Shown: positions 26,627 to 34,072 of the stretch, one piece after another
Numbering within the stretch: the stretch's first letter is position 1
Layout of the letters: each line of letters starts with the position of its first letter
NCBI RefSeq assembly: GCF_017377735.1
Contig: NZ_JAFVMH010000004.1
Coordinates: 1 to 64,000 of the forward strand
Direction: 5' to 3'
DNA from: Acetobacter garciniae
Lineage (GTDB): Bacteria > Pseudomonadota > Alphaproteobacteria > Acetobacterales > Acetobacteraceae
DNA length: 64,000 nucleotides
The notes under the pieces: model-generated
Told to the model about the DNA's origin: nothing
Database searches by the model: none
Seen by the model: only the letters and a program-made list of their open reading frames with translations
Position numbers and translations under genes: made by a program

Positions 26627-26644
26627 GCTCATTCTCCAGAAACG

Positions 26645-26668
26645 AAAAAAAGCCACCCGGAGGTGGCT
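26645..26668 (-). terminator. Intrinsic terminator between early and late genes
   Basis: On the - strand a 7-bp stem (AGCCACC/GGTGGCT, 4-nt loop) is followed by six T residues. It falls between the gene at 26699 and the late block that begins with the GIY-YIG gene, the place of tR' in lambdoid phages. Confidence 0.85.
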
Positions 26669-26698
26669 CTTGAACATAGTTTTTCGATTGTGGCTAAC

Positions 26699-27241
26699 TC
26701 ATACCATAACTGCGCCACGCGTACAAATTTTTTCTTTCCGCATGCTCAGATAGAATTCTGAAAGCTGCTCAAGCAGTATTGCGCATTGTGCTGCGACCTT
26801 CTTCCCGGCAGTCGCTTCTGCATGGTGAGGGATAAGGATTGCTCCCATTTGACGGAAGCTGCTTTCATCTACAAGCATCATCCGCAAACGCAATTCCGCA
26901 CACATGCCCAAAGCATCCCGAACCCTCCCAAGTCGCCCGGCAGCAGCCGCACGCGTCATCAGCCACGAAACATCATCATGCCTGGTCGTGGTGTCTCCCT
27001 CATGGTTCTCCGGGAACTCGATCACCCCGTGATAAGCGAACGCCCAATCCCGATACCATCGCTCGGCTGCATTGGCCTCATCTTGCGAAATATCGCCTGA
27101 GTTCAGTAGGGCCTGAACAGTCGTCAGCACTCGCGGAGGGATGCCCCGCGTAAACACCGACTTAGCCGCTCGCTCTGGCGTAGGCCCATTGTTCTGCGCC
27201 TGGGGTATCTCATAGCGAGGCTTCACGCGCGGTTTCGTCAT
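26699..27241 (-). CDS. Unknown protein in the position of a late antiterminator (Q)
   Basis: 180 aa from ATG 27241, overlapping the stop of the upstream gene. The C-terminal half is helical (GDISQDEANAAERWYRDWAF, later EATAGKKVAAQCAILLEQLS). There is no zinc motif and no family match that I can claim. It is the last early gene before a strong terminator and the terminase genes, the location of Q in lambdoid phages. The late antiterminator role is inferred from position only. Confidence 0.6.
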   Translation of the reverse strand: MTKPRVKPRYEIPQAQNNGPTPERAAKSVFTRGIPPRVLTTVQALLNSGDISQDEANAAERWYRDWAFAYHGVIEFPENHEGDTTTRHDDVSWLMTRAAAAGRLGRVRDALGMCAELRLRMMLVDESSFRQMGAILIPHHAEATAGKKVAAQCAILLEQLSEFYLSMRKEKICTRGAVMV

Positions 27242-27438
27242 GTTGCTGCTCCAACTTCCACGCGCTTCATTTGCGCTTTCAGGTTCTGTATCGCGCGCCG
27301 GTCGCTGGGCGTTGCCGCACCGAACACGAACGCACCGCTTGTGTGCTTCCACCGGACATGACCGCCCCGGGTCAATTCAGCGCTCCAGCCCCTCGCCTTC
27401 ACGCTGCGCAGGAGTTCTTTCAGGGCGTGGCGGGGCAT
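27238..27438 (-). CDS. Small HicA-like protein
   Basis: 66 aa from ATG 27438 (ATG 27441 also possible). ALKELLRSVKARGWSAELTR then GGHVRWKHTSGAF resembles the short dsRBD-like fold of HicA, with the conserved GGHVRW in place of the usual GSHxxF/Y. No HicB partner is adjacent. Many phages carry such stand-alone proteins, so toxin activity should not be assumed. Confidence 0.55.
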   Translation of the reverse strand: MPRHALKELLRSVKARGWSAELTRGGHVRWKHTSGAFVFGAATPSDRRAIQNLKAQMKRVEVGAAT

Positions 27439-27662
27439 CATGGCCACTTCTCGGCGCGGTGCATCTGCGCTTCTGTGAGTTTGGGCTTCTGATGCTCCCA
27501 CTTCGGGAACAACCCCCGCTGCGCCTCAGTCAGCCGCACCCCGGCCCGAGCCTGCGTAAGCGCGCAAGCCGCATCCCAATTCCGCGCAGGAGCCAGATGC
27601 TCGGCAAAGTGCGCGGGCATGCACTCGGGCCATGTGTCGGAGGTTTTCTGCATGCCGTTCAT
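27438..27662 (-). CDS. Hypothetical protein between DnaB and the HicA-like gene
   Basis: 74 aa from ATG 27662; its stop overlaps the HicA-like start. It contains an aromatic-rich N-terminus (TSDTWPECMPAHFAEHLAPA) and RLTEAQRGLFPKWEHQKPKL. No family recognised. Probably a small replication-module protein. Confidence 0.5.
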   Translation of the reverse strand: MNGMQKTSDTWPECMPAHFAEHLAPARNWDAACALTQARAGVRLTEAQRGLFPKWEHQKPKLTEAQMHRAEKWP

Positions 27663-27708
27663 GGAATCACACGCAAGCCAAAATGTACAGGAAAATATGG
27701 GAGAATAT

Positions 27709-29205
27709 TCACCATGCCTCGCTTCCCTCCCCTTCGGATATGCTCCTGAACCACGTTCCCTTTCCATCGAATAGCATCGGTATAGATCCCGTCTCTCCTT
27801 GCCGGTTCTTGTCGATGATCCACAGGGCTTTCCCGGCTGATGCGGCCTGAGCACGTTCGTATTGATCTATGCGGGCATGCCACTGCATATCACTTTCGCC
27901 GGGCTTCTGGGTGGGGCTGCCGTCTTGCTGAAGGTAGTATTCCTCCCGGTAAAGCAGGATGATTACCGATGCATCCTGCTCCAAGTTCCCGCTGTCGCGC
28001 AGATCGGCTTTGGTCGGCTTCTTGTTGTCACGTTTCTCAACCTCGCGATTAAGCTGCTGAAGCGCGATGACGGGCACATTGAGAGATTTTGCCATAGCCA
28101 GAAGGTCAGCAGAAATTTCGGACACCTCTGCATATTTCCCCTGGCGACGAGCATCTGCTGTCCCCCTCATCAAGGCCAGGTAATCAACCACAACCATCGC
28201 AAGGCCGCCTTTCGATCGCGCCAGCCTGCGCGCAGCGCTGTAGAGCTTGGCCACAGTGATCGCCGGGGTATCATCGATGAGCAGCGGAACATGCGTTGCG
28301 GCATGCCGCGCGGCTACAATCCTATCCCACTGCTCCTGCCTCAATGGCGTTCCTGGCCCGTAAACTCCCTCTGAAACCTCTCTTCCCCTGTTCTTCCCCG
28401 ACCTGATGCAAAGCACGGGAATGCCTGTTTTTGCCGCGATAATGCGTTGTGAGATGGCCTCGGCGCTAACCTCTCCGGACCAATAGAGAACACGCTTGTG
28501 GGTCGCCTTGGCCGCCCGTACGGCAATCCCAACACCTGCGGCAGTTTTCCCCATGGCAGGGCGTCCAGCGATGATCGTGAGCGTACCCGCCTCAAATCCC
28601 CCTGTGAGCCCGTCCAGTGCATCGTACCCGGAAGGCACCCCCACCACCCCGGAAGCCTTTGAAGCGCTCTCAGCGGCCACCATAACGGCATCCATGGCGG
28701 TGGTCAGGTGGCGCGTGCGCATGTCGGCCCGGTCTGTGCTGATTTCCAGCATCGTTTCCTCGACATGATCGACCACATCCTGGGCCGTCACGCCATCAGG
28801 GCGCACGATCATATCGCGCATATCGCCGGATAACGCGAGCATCTGCCGCCGCAGCCATGCGCTGCGTATTTGCTCGGCATATCCCTTGATCCCGTGAATG
28901 CCGATCATGCTCATCAGCAGCGGGCCGATAATGGTTTCCCATCCGCCGGCCTGCCGCACAAGGTCATTCCCGCTGAGCAGCGGACGCAACGAAACCGGAT
29001 TGGCGGCATGCCCGCCAAGGATCATGGTTTCTGCGGTTTGGTAGAACAGGGCATTGAGCGGAGAATAAAAAAACCGCCCCTCCAGAACCTCGCAAACCTC
29101 ATCATAGGCCCGGTTGTTGGTCAGGATGCCGCCAATTATCGCCTGCTCAGCCGCCAGGTCATGTGGCATTTCGGCGGCCAATTCCATGCGTTCGAAGGCG
29201 CTCAT
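27709..29205 (-). CDS. Replicative DNA helicase, DnaB-like
   Basis: 498 aa. N-terminal domain (PHDLAAEQAIIGGILTNNRA) and RecA-type helicase domain with Walker A AGRPAMGKT, Walker B MVVVDYLALM and ALQQLNREVEKRDNKKPTKA then DLRDSGNLEQDASVI (motif H4). It unwinds the fork in 5'-3' direction. ATG 29205 overlaps the stop of the O-like gene (ATGA), so initiator and helicase are coupled as O and P are in lambda. Confidence 0.9.
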   Translation of the reverse strand: MSAFERMELAAEMPHDLAAEQAIIGGILTNNRAYDEVCEVLEGRFFYSPLNALFYQTAETMILGGHAANPVSLRPLLSGNDLVRQAGGWETIIGPLLMSMIGIHGIKGYAEQIRSAWLRRQMLALSGDMRDMIVRPDGVTAQDVVDHVEETMLEISTDRADMRTRHLTTAMDAVMVAAESASKASGVVGVPSGYDALDGLTGGFEAGTLTIIAGRPAMGKTAAGVGIAVRAAKATHKRVLYWSGEVSAEAISQRIIAAKTGIPVLCIRSGKNRGREVSEGVYGPGTPLRQEQWDRIVAARHAATHVPLLIDDTPAITVAKLYSAARRLARSKGGLAMVVVDYLALMRGTADARRQGKYAEVSEISADLLAMAKSLNVPVIALQQLNREVEKRDNKKPTKADLRDSGNLEQDASVIILLYREEYYLQQDGSPTQKPGESDMQWHARIDQYERAQAASAGKALWIIDKNRQGETGSIPMLFDGKGTWFRSISEGEGSEAW

Positions 29206-30092
29206 GCCGCACATTCCGCAGATGCCCCGGCGTAGCCGTTGCGTTTCTCCCAAGCCGCCCTGAACTCGGCGTAGGGCAGCCGTTTCTTGCCGCCGCGGAC
29301 ACAGGCCGTCACGTGGTCCGCGTAGTCGCGGTTGACGAAATCAGCCCAGGGTGCCCGCGTTTCCTCGGCGGCTTTGACAACCCCCGCCTGGATCGCCTCC
29401 GCAACCGGCTTCGTGAACCATGCTGGCGGCTTGCCCCGGCCCGCGAATTTCGCTCGCTCCCGAACCACTGCGAGGATCGTCTCGCGGGCAGCCTCGAACT
29501 CGTATCCGGCCCGGCGGGCATCGGCCAGCCATTGCCGCACACATCCCGTCTGCTGGAGCGACCGAGTGGGGTCATGACCAATCTCGATGAGCACAGAATT
29601 GCCCACGTTCATCCATTCGTCAGTCACCCAATCGCCGGTAGGCGACTGCTGCATTGCTGCAATAGGTTCCTTACGGTTCTTTACGGTTAGGGTGCATTTG
29701 GTGCCGGTCTGACCGGCATGTGGTGCCGGTTGCCCTGCATGACGTGCCAGGTAACCGGCATCTGGTGCAGTGGCATGTGGTGCCGGTTGCCCTGCATGAC
29801 GTGCCGGGTGCCCGGCATCTGGTGCCGGTATCTCATTCCCTTTATCGAGGCTCAGTTGATAGGTTTTTGAGCGTGTGCTGCTGCTGACGCGCATGATAAA
29901 CCCACCCTGCTCAAGCTGCTTCAGGGCATACCGAACGGCCCTTTCGCAAGCACCAGTCATATCTGAAATTGTCCGCGCAGATGGCCATGCGATCCCCTCG
30001 TCATTGGCGCGCTCAGCCAGGGCCACCAGCACGAATTTCTGGCATAGGGGCAATTGAACAGAATATGCCCAGTCTCTCGCTCTAGCGCTCAT
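29202..30092 (-). CDS. Replication initiator, lambda O-like, with internal repeats
   Basis: 296 aa from ATG 30092. The N-terminus holds a winged helix (QLPLCQKFVLVALAERANDE, then SARTISDMTGACERAVRYAL) similar to phage O-type initiators. Residues about 90-130 consist of a 19-aa repeat (AGHPARHAGQPAPHA and copy), encoded by 57-bp DNA repeats. The C-terminal part (later WFTKPVAEAIQAGV) probably contacts DnaB, encoded next. In lambda the origin lies inside O as repeated binding sites; the repeats here are a candidate origin. Confidence 0.75.
   Translation of the reverse strand: MSARARDWAYSVQLPLCQKFVLVALAERANDEGIAWPSARTISDMTGACERAVRYALKQLEQGGFIMRVSSSTRSKTYQLSLDKGNEIPAPDAGHPARHAGQPAPHATAPDAGYLARHAGQPAPHAGQTGTKCTLTVKNRKEPIAAMQQSPTGDWVTDEWMNVGNSVLIEIGHDPTRSLQQTGCVRQWLADARRAGYEFEAARETILAVVRERAKFAGRGKPPAWFTKPVAEAIQAGVVKAAEETRAPWADFVNRDYADHVTACVRGGKKRLPYAEFRAAWEKRNGYAGASAECAA
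29715..29825. repeat. 57-bp tandem repeat inside the O-like gene; candidate origin iterons
   Basis: Two near-identical copies, 29715-29768 and 29772-29825, each beginning GGCATGTGGTGCCGGTTGCC; a partial third copy lies upstream near 29700. The period of 57 keeps the reading frame. The position within the initiator gene matches the origins of lambdoid phages. Confidence 0.55.
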
Positions 30093-30295
30093 CCCAGCCC
30101 CTCCAGTTGCAGTGCGCCACGCATGGCATTTATGGTGCAGTTGATCTCGCCCCGCAGTATTTGGGGGTCCACGCCGCTGCGGATAAGGCAAAAGAAAGTG
30201 CGCATCATGTCCTGACGCGTCCAGTCGAACGCCTCCTGCGCGGAGTAAGCATCCATAGGCAGGAAGGGTATTTCCGGTTCTGTCGGTGTCTTCAT
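30089..30295 (-). CDS. Small hypothetical protein upstream of the O-like gene
   Basis: 68 aa. Overlaps RusA stop (30292) and the O-like start (30092). AYSAQEAFDWTRQDMMRTFF is a helical segment. No family recognised; tightly coupled to its neighbours, so real. Confidence 0.6.
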   Translation of the reverse strand: MKTPTEPEIPFLPMDAYSAQEAFDWTRQDMMRTFFCLIRSGVDPQILRGEINCTINAMRGALQLEGLG

Positions 30296-30723
30296 CCCAC
30301 AATCTCCGTAATCGTCACCACGGTGCGCTGCTCATGTCGCGCGCATTTTATGGAGTGCACCTCGTAGATGATGTGCTTGGGGCTATCGTCCACAATGAAG
30401 CCCAGACCGCGCTTGTTCCTGATGACCGGCCTCGCGCCTGGGGTGCGCACGTGCAGAACCTTCGGCGTCGTCAGACAGTCAAGCAGGCGCTTGGCGCCAG
30501 CCACCACGTTGTCATAGTCGGGAAGTCCCGCCGAATGCCGCTCGATCACCACGCGTGCTTTCCTGAACGGCTCAGGCGGGATCAGATGGCGCGCATGAAC
30601 TGCCACAGAGCGTTTCACGGAATCCTTATGCCTAGCGGTCGTGTGATGGCTAAATCCGTTCGTCCGGTTCACGGTCGCGAAGGCATATGGGAGCGTGAAG
30701 GTTATGGTGCGGGGTTCAGGCAT
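30292..30723 (-). CDS. rusA: RusA-type Holliday junction resolvase
   Basis: 143 aa from ATG 30723. Contains the family signature GLPDYDNVVAGAKRLLDCL with the catalytic aspartates (D.DN near 70-73, then D of LLDCL), and a later FIVDDSPKHI. RusA resolves four-way junctions in replicating phage DNA. Overlaps the HTH gene upstream by 8 nt. Confidence 0.85.
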   Translation of the reverse strand: MPEPRTITFTLPYAFATVNRTNGFSHHTTARHKDSVKRSVAVHARHLIPPEPFRKARVVIERHSAGLPDYDNVVAGAKRLLDCLTTPKVLHVRTPGARPVIRNKRGLGFIVDDSPKHIIYEVHSIKCARHEQRTVVTITEIVG

Positions 30724-30925
30724 TGGCGCGCTCAAAATACTCAACGCGCCGTAATCCAATGACCGTGAGCAGGCGCGGTGATATTGGGCGGCGAGAATTC
30801 AGAACATCAGAAACGTCCTGCTCTCTGAGGTCGTGAGCGTTGGCAAAATTACGCTGGCTGCCGTATTTTTTGATTTCCTCACGTAAAATGCGGAAGGCAT
30901 CAAGTTTATCCAGGCGATCTGTCAC
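30716..30925 (-). CDS. Small helix-turn-helix protein
   Basis: 69 aa from GTG 30925, chosen because AAGGAG lies 8 nt upstream. GSQRNFANAHDLREQDVSDV then LNSRRPISPRLLTVIGL is a clear lambda-repressor-type helix-turn-helix. It is too short for a sensor domain. It may be a Cro- or CII-like regulator of the early operon. Confidence 0.65.
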   Translation of the reverse strand: MTDRLDKLDAFRILREEIKKYGSQRNFANAHDLREQDVSDVLNSRRPISPRLLTVIGLRRVEYFERANA

Positions 30926-30995
30926 TCGCCACACTCCTTCGCCAACCGATCCGCCTTAGCCTGCAAGCTATCTGCCCGCGCGTTCAGCCAGTCCG

Positions 30996-31427
30996 CTATC
31001 TCGCGGTAATAGAGGGCGCGGTGCATGGCTCGGACAGCGCGCTTTCGAGTGACGACAATTCGCCAGCGCAAAACGAGTTTCCCCATTTGCTTTCCCATTC
31101 ATTGTTGAGAGTGCGATACATGGCGGCCTGATGTTCAGCCTGCCGCTGTAGGCGCTCCAGGTTGTTCCGATAGGCGGCCAGCAGACGCAGAAAGACATGC
31201 GCCGGGATTGCATGGGGCTCGCCGTAATAAATACTCTTCGCCTGGCGCTCCGTGACTCGCAGGACACCGGCCAGGTGATGAATGATTTCCTTGACGCTAC
31301 GGGATGCCCCGAACGCCCTTGCGATGGTTCGGGCCATAGTCTGGGCGTCCCGCGTGACTGCTTCAGCGGTCTGCATTGGACAGTTTTCCAAACTGGTGGA
31401 ACGATTTTCCAAATTTTTGTCTGCCAT
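30996..31427 (-). CDS. Phage regulatory-type protein, unknown
   Basis: 143 aa from ATG 31427. SVKEIIHHLAGVLRVTERQA then KSIYYGEPHAIPAHVFLRLL looks like a helix-turn-helix with a C-terminal coiled helix. Similar proteins occur in early regions of acetic-acid-bacterial prophages as far as I recall. No proven function. Confidence 0.55.
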   Translation of the reverse strand: MADKNLENRSTSLENCPMQTAEAVTRDAQTMARTIARAFGASRSVKEIIHHLAGVLRVTERQAKSIYYGEPHAIPAHVFLRLLAAYRNNLERLQRQAEHQAAMYRTLNNEWESKWGNSFCAGELSSLESALSEPCTAPSITAR

Positions 31428-31471
31428 CTGCTCCATTCTCCGTTTTGCAGACACGAAGAACTGGAGAGCCC

Positions 31472-31708
31472 ATGACAGAGGAGGAAAGAATCAGGCTGTA
31501 TCGCGGGGCCTTTTCTTTCGACCCCGTGAACAGATGCGACGTGTTCAACACCCCGGCAGCATACACAGCCCCATTCCTCGCGCAGTCGCTGGTAACCACT
31601 GCCGAGCTTTGGGGCTGGCTGCATCCGTTCGCCACGCTGCCCGAGCGTGTCAGGCTCGTGCAGGATATGGCGCGGAAGATGGGGGTTGAGGTGCGCATGG
31701 CGTGTTAA
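31472..31708 (+). CDS. Small hypothetical protein on the opposite strand
   Basis: 78 aa; ATG 31472 follows CTGGAGAG. MTEEERIRLYRGAFSFDPVN at the start, a proline/aromatic-rich centre and a helical end. It points against the early operon and overlaps the convergent gene at 31705 by four bases. Not recognised. Confidence 0.5.
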   Translation: MTEEERIRLYRGAFSFDPVNRCDVFNTPAAYTAPFLAQSLVTTAELWGWLHPFATLPERVRLVQDMARKMGVEVRMAC

Positions 31709-32001
31709 GCCAGCCCCGCCGTTGTGGACTTGCAGCCGGAGCACATGAAGTTGCCCTTATGCTCCGGCCTGAATTCGCGGCGGCAGCGCAGGCACGGACG
31801 CAGCTTGATCGCCGCTTTGGCGCGCTCGCGCTCCTGCGCCTTCTGCGCGCGCATTTCTTTCAGATGGGCGCGCACGTCCTCCAGGTTCATGCCCAACTGG
31901 GACGCAATCAGCTTGGCTGCCACATTTCTCTCGCGCAGCACCGCGATCCGCTGGCGCACGGTCTCGGCGTCCGCTTGGGAATATTGGACGGAGATGCTCA
32001 T
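31705..32001 (-). CDS. Zinc-finger/HTH small protein
   Basis: 98 aa. The first half is a helical HTH-type region (AAKLIASQLGMNLEDVRAHL); the C-terminus has CLRCRREF...CSGCKS, two CxxC pairs forming a zinc ribbon. Its start overlaps the stop of the previous gene as ATGA. Likely a DNA-binding early protein. Confidence 0.6.
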   Translation of the reverse strand: MSISVQYSQADAETVRQRIAVLRERNVAAKLIASQLGMNLEDVRAHLKEMRAQKAQERERAKAAIKLRPCLRCRREFRPEHKGNFMCSGCKSTTAGLA

Positions 32002-32432
32002 GCCGCACCGCCATGCGTACGCTCGGCTTCCTCCGGGCCAGCAGGCGAGGCTACCGTTTCAGTGCGTGAGGGAGTCGGAAGCTCCCCCACGCTTTCACCA
32101 TCTTGCACAGAGGATGAATTGCTATGAGTGCTGGAAACATTACCACCCGCGAGGGGCTGATATTTCAAATTGCTACCTACCTCGCCCTCGCGGACGGGAA
32201 AGAGCTTCCCTCCTTGCCCGTCAAAAATGGCGGCGTCACACGCACTGAGGTTGAGGAATGGTTCAACGCTGCCCGCTGCATCGTCGATGGGCGCAAGGCT
32301 GGCTATTTGCCCAGCTAAGTAAGCCTCAAACACGGAGGCGTCCTTCACGATGCTGGACGCCTCCAGTTCCTCTGCCCGCCTTGCAAGCTCCATCGCATGC
32401 TCAAGCGCCCGCGCTCTGATTTCGTTTATCAT
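31998..32432 (-). CDS. Hypothetical early protein
   Basis: 144 aa. ATG 32432 overlaps the stop of the cro-like gene and its stop overlaps the next gene, so it fits an operon. The N-terminal 50 residues are helical (EHAMELARRAEELEASSIVK); the rest is low-complexity, rich in serine, glycine and glutamate. The + strand frame at 32124-32318 lies opposite its central part. Confidence 0.5.
   Translation of the reverse strand: MINEIRARALEHAMELARRAEELEASSIVKDASVFEAYLAGQIASLAPIDDAAGSVEPFLNLSACDAAIFDGQGGKLFPVREGEVGSNLKYQPLAGGNVSSTHSNSSSVQDGESVGELPTPSRTETVASPAGPEEAERTHGGAA
32124..32318 (+). CDS. Possible small protein antisense to the early operon
   Basis: 64 aa, preceded by AGAGGA at 8 nt. REGLIFQIATYLALADGKEL and VEEWFNAARCIVDGRKAGYL look protein-like, more so than the low-complexity frame opposite. 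One of the two frames may be fortuitous, so this call is weak. Confidence 0.35.
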   Translation: MSAGNITTREGLIFQIATYLALADGKELPSLPVKNGGVTRTEVEEWFNAARCIVDGRKAGYLPS

Positions 32433-32632
32433 CCCCCCACCCCCTCGGCTGGGGTGCGCTTGAAGAGGTCGGGACGCAGTTCCTCGCGGGGAATGCCGGT
32501 GGCGGCCTCAAGCGCGACGACACGTCCATCGGGAACTTTCTCCCAGCGGACAACGGCGCTGTGATGAATTCCAAGAAGGCGAGCTACCGTCGAAGCTCCA
32601 CCCGCTCTTTTGATGATTGCTTTTATGCTCAT
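32429..32632 (-). CDS. Cro-like repressor
   Basis: 67 aa, first gene of the leftward early operon. SIKAIIKRAGGASTVARLLG then IHHSAVVRWEKVPDGRV is a helix-turn-helix of the Cro/YdaS type. It is divergent from the cI-like gene with two operators between them, so it probably turns down repressor synthesis on induction. Confidence 0.8.
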   Translation of the reverse strand: MSIKAIIKRAGGASTVARLLGIHHSAVVRWEKVPDGRVVALEAATGIPREELRPDLFKRTPAEGVGG

Positions 32633-32639
32633 GCCTCAT

Positions 32640-32691
32640 TGTGACATGACATCACAAAACAGGTCAAGAGAAAACGTGATCTGATCTCACA
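32640..32691. promoter_or_regulatory. Operator pair between cro-like and cI-like genes
   Basis: Two 17-bp dyads, TGTGA-N7-TCACA at 32640-32656 and CGTGA-N7-TCACA at 32675-32691, start-to-start 35 bp. TTGACC on the - strand (32665-32660) lies between them as a -35 element for the leftward promoter, with the first dyad over the -10 area. Confidence 0.8.
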
Positions 32692-32723
32692 CACGAAATG
32701 CAAGAAAGTGCCACTATATCGAA

Positions 32724-33083
32724 ATGGACAAAGCCTTTGCCGCGCGGATCAAACGGCTCCGCATTGATAGTGGCTTAAACCAGGTGGATATTCAGGCCGC
32801 CACTGGTATTGACCGCACGTACCTATCGCGGATGGAAAGCAAGGGCATTCCGACCGCATGGAATAAAATGTGCGCCTTGGCCGATTTATATGGCGTCTCC
32901 CTTGATTACCTGCGCCACGGACAAACGGTTCCTTCTCTGGAAGGCTCGGGCGAGATCATCAAAGACGCCGACGAGCGGTCCCTGCTCCGCATGTGGAGAG
33001 CAATGAACGAAGGAGAGCGCATGGCTCTCCGGGCGGTTGCTGAGCGGCTCGCTGATAAGGCTGACCCCAGTGGCGCGGCCTAA
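32724..33083 (+). CDS. CI-type prophage repressor, short form
   Basis: 119 aa. N-terminal lambda-repressor-type HTH (FAARIKRLRIDSGLNQVDIQ, then AATGIDRTYLSRMESKGIP); C-terminal part helical (SLLRMWRAMNEGERMALRAV). There is no LexA/S24-type peptidase domain, so RecA-stimulated self-cleavage is not expected. Induction may instead depend on the antirepressor at 6155. Divergent from the cro-like gene across the operator pair. Confidence 0.8.
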   Translation: MDKAFAARIKRLRIDSGLNQVDIQAATGIDRTYLSRMESKGIPTAWNKMCALADLYGVSLDYLRHGQTVPSLEGSGEIIKDADERSLLRMWRAMNEGERMALRAVAERLADKADPSGAA

Positions 33084-33209
33084 TCCCTCGCTCTCGACTC
33101 TATCTAGCTGTGCCATGGAGCGAGTATGTCAGAACAAAATGAGAACATCAACATATTCGCTTGTGTATATCTGTTCCATTAAGTTTAGAAATTTGACGAG
33201 GAATATCCG

Positions 33210-33467
33210 ATGATAATAAAAGATTTAGAAGGGAAATGCTCTTTAATAAAAGATTATAACGTCCGATTAGCCCTCGGAGAAATTGCTCTTTCACTATCAA
33301 AGTTGGCATCTGTAGTTGATGCCAATGATAAACTTTTAAATTCACTTCTAAAAAGTAGGCTGCCTCTAGACAGCGATCATATCAAGCTCAAAAGTAAACT
33401 AATAACAGAGGTGGAAGAAGATATGAAAGATTTGGCCATGATGCTGTGGCGGATAACACAGCAATGA
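33210..33467 (+). CDS. Small AT-rich gene downstream of cI
   Basis: 85 aa; ATG 33210 follows GAGGAA. An almost fully helical protein (RLALGEIALSLSKLASVVDA, then LITEVEEDMKDLAMMLWRI). Its stop overlaps the next start (ATGA). The pair is downstream of cI on the same strand and upstream of a terminator, so it is probably expressed in the lysogen, as rexAB are in lambda. No homology to RexA is claimed. Confidence 0.6.
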   Translation: MIIKDLEGKCSLIKDYNVRLALGEIALSLSKLASVVDANDKLLNSLLKSRLPLDSDHIKLKSKLITEVEEDMKDLAMMLWRITQQ

Positions 33468-33937
33468 GTGGGGCACTTTCTGACGAAGAAAACTTAAAAA
33501 ATCGCTTTGCTAATTATCTAAAGGAAGCTGACGAGCTATCTAAATCAGGCCTTGACGGGGGCGGCGGCCCTCCCCATGATTCAGATATGGAACGCCGGGT
33601 CGAAAGCCTTGAAAGGAAGATGGATGGAGTTCAGGGAACCCTGAATGCCATACAGGTGACCCTTGCTGAAATACGGACAGGCATGGCCACGAAGGATGAT
33701 ATTTCGTCTGCTCGCAACGAAGCCAAAAATGACATTTCATCCGTGCGGTCTGATCTTTCGCCCATTAAAGCCGATATTGCATCCGCAAAAACTTCCCTGG
33801 AAGGCAAGGCTACATCCGCATCTGTAGCTGAACTTAAGGGCCGAGTTGACTCTCTCCCTGGAATCGCGAAAATTTCAGCGGTGGTCGCATTAATCGGAGC
33901 GGTTTTGAAATTTTTCCCTTGGATATTTAACCACTAA
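33464..33937 (+). CDS. Coiled-coil protein with a C-terminal membrane anchor
   Basis: 157 aa from ATG 33464. Residues 40-130 are a long coiled coil (RRVESLERKMDGVQGTLNAI, later KNDISSVRSDLSPIKADIAS), and the last 20 residues form a membrane segment (ISAVVALIGAVLKFFPWIF). It is the last gene of the cI transcript before the terminator at 33954. A superinfection-exclusion role by analogy to RexB is inferred only from position and topology. Confidence 0.6.
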   Translation: MSGALSDEENLKNRFANYLKEADELSKSGLDGGGGPPHDSDMERRVESLERKMDGVQGTLNAIQVTLAEIRTGMATKDDISSARNEAKNDISSVRSDLSPIKADIASAKTSLEGKATSASVAELKGRVDSLPGIAKISAVVALIGAVLKFFPWIFNH

Positions 33938-33953
33938 ATAGCAGATGCCTCAG

Positions 33954-33980
33954 TCCCGGCCCAGCGCCGGGATATTTTTT
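33954..33980 (+). terminator. Intrinsic terminator of the cI transcript
   Basis: TCCCGGC and GCCGGGA pair across a 5-nt loop, followed by TATTTTTT. It separates the cI cassette from the operator-controlled operon that begins at 34073. Confidence 0.85.
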
Positions 33981-33989
33981 ATCGGCATA

Positions 33990-34041
33990 TGTGAGTTCAT
34001 ATCACATTTTCTGTTGACGCGATATGTGATGTCATGTCACA
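33990..34041 (+). promoter_or_regulatory. Second operator pair and promoter of the rightward operon
   Basis: TGTGA-N7-TCACA at 33990-34006 and 34025-34041, start-to-start 35 bp. The second dyad is identical to the reverse complement of the one at 32640. TTGACG (34014-34019) lies between them as a -35 element; the -10 is not obvious and would be covered by the second dyad. Confidence 0.75.
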
Positions 34042-34072
34042 AGTAACCCATCAACCACTCAGGTGATGGGCA

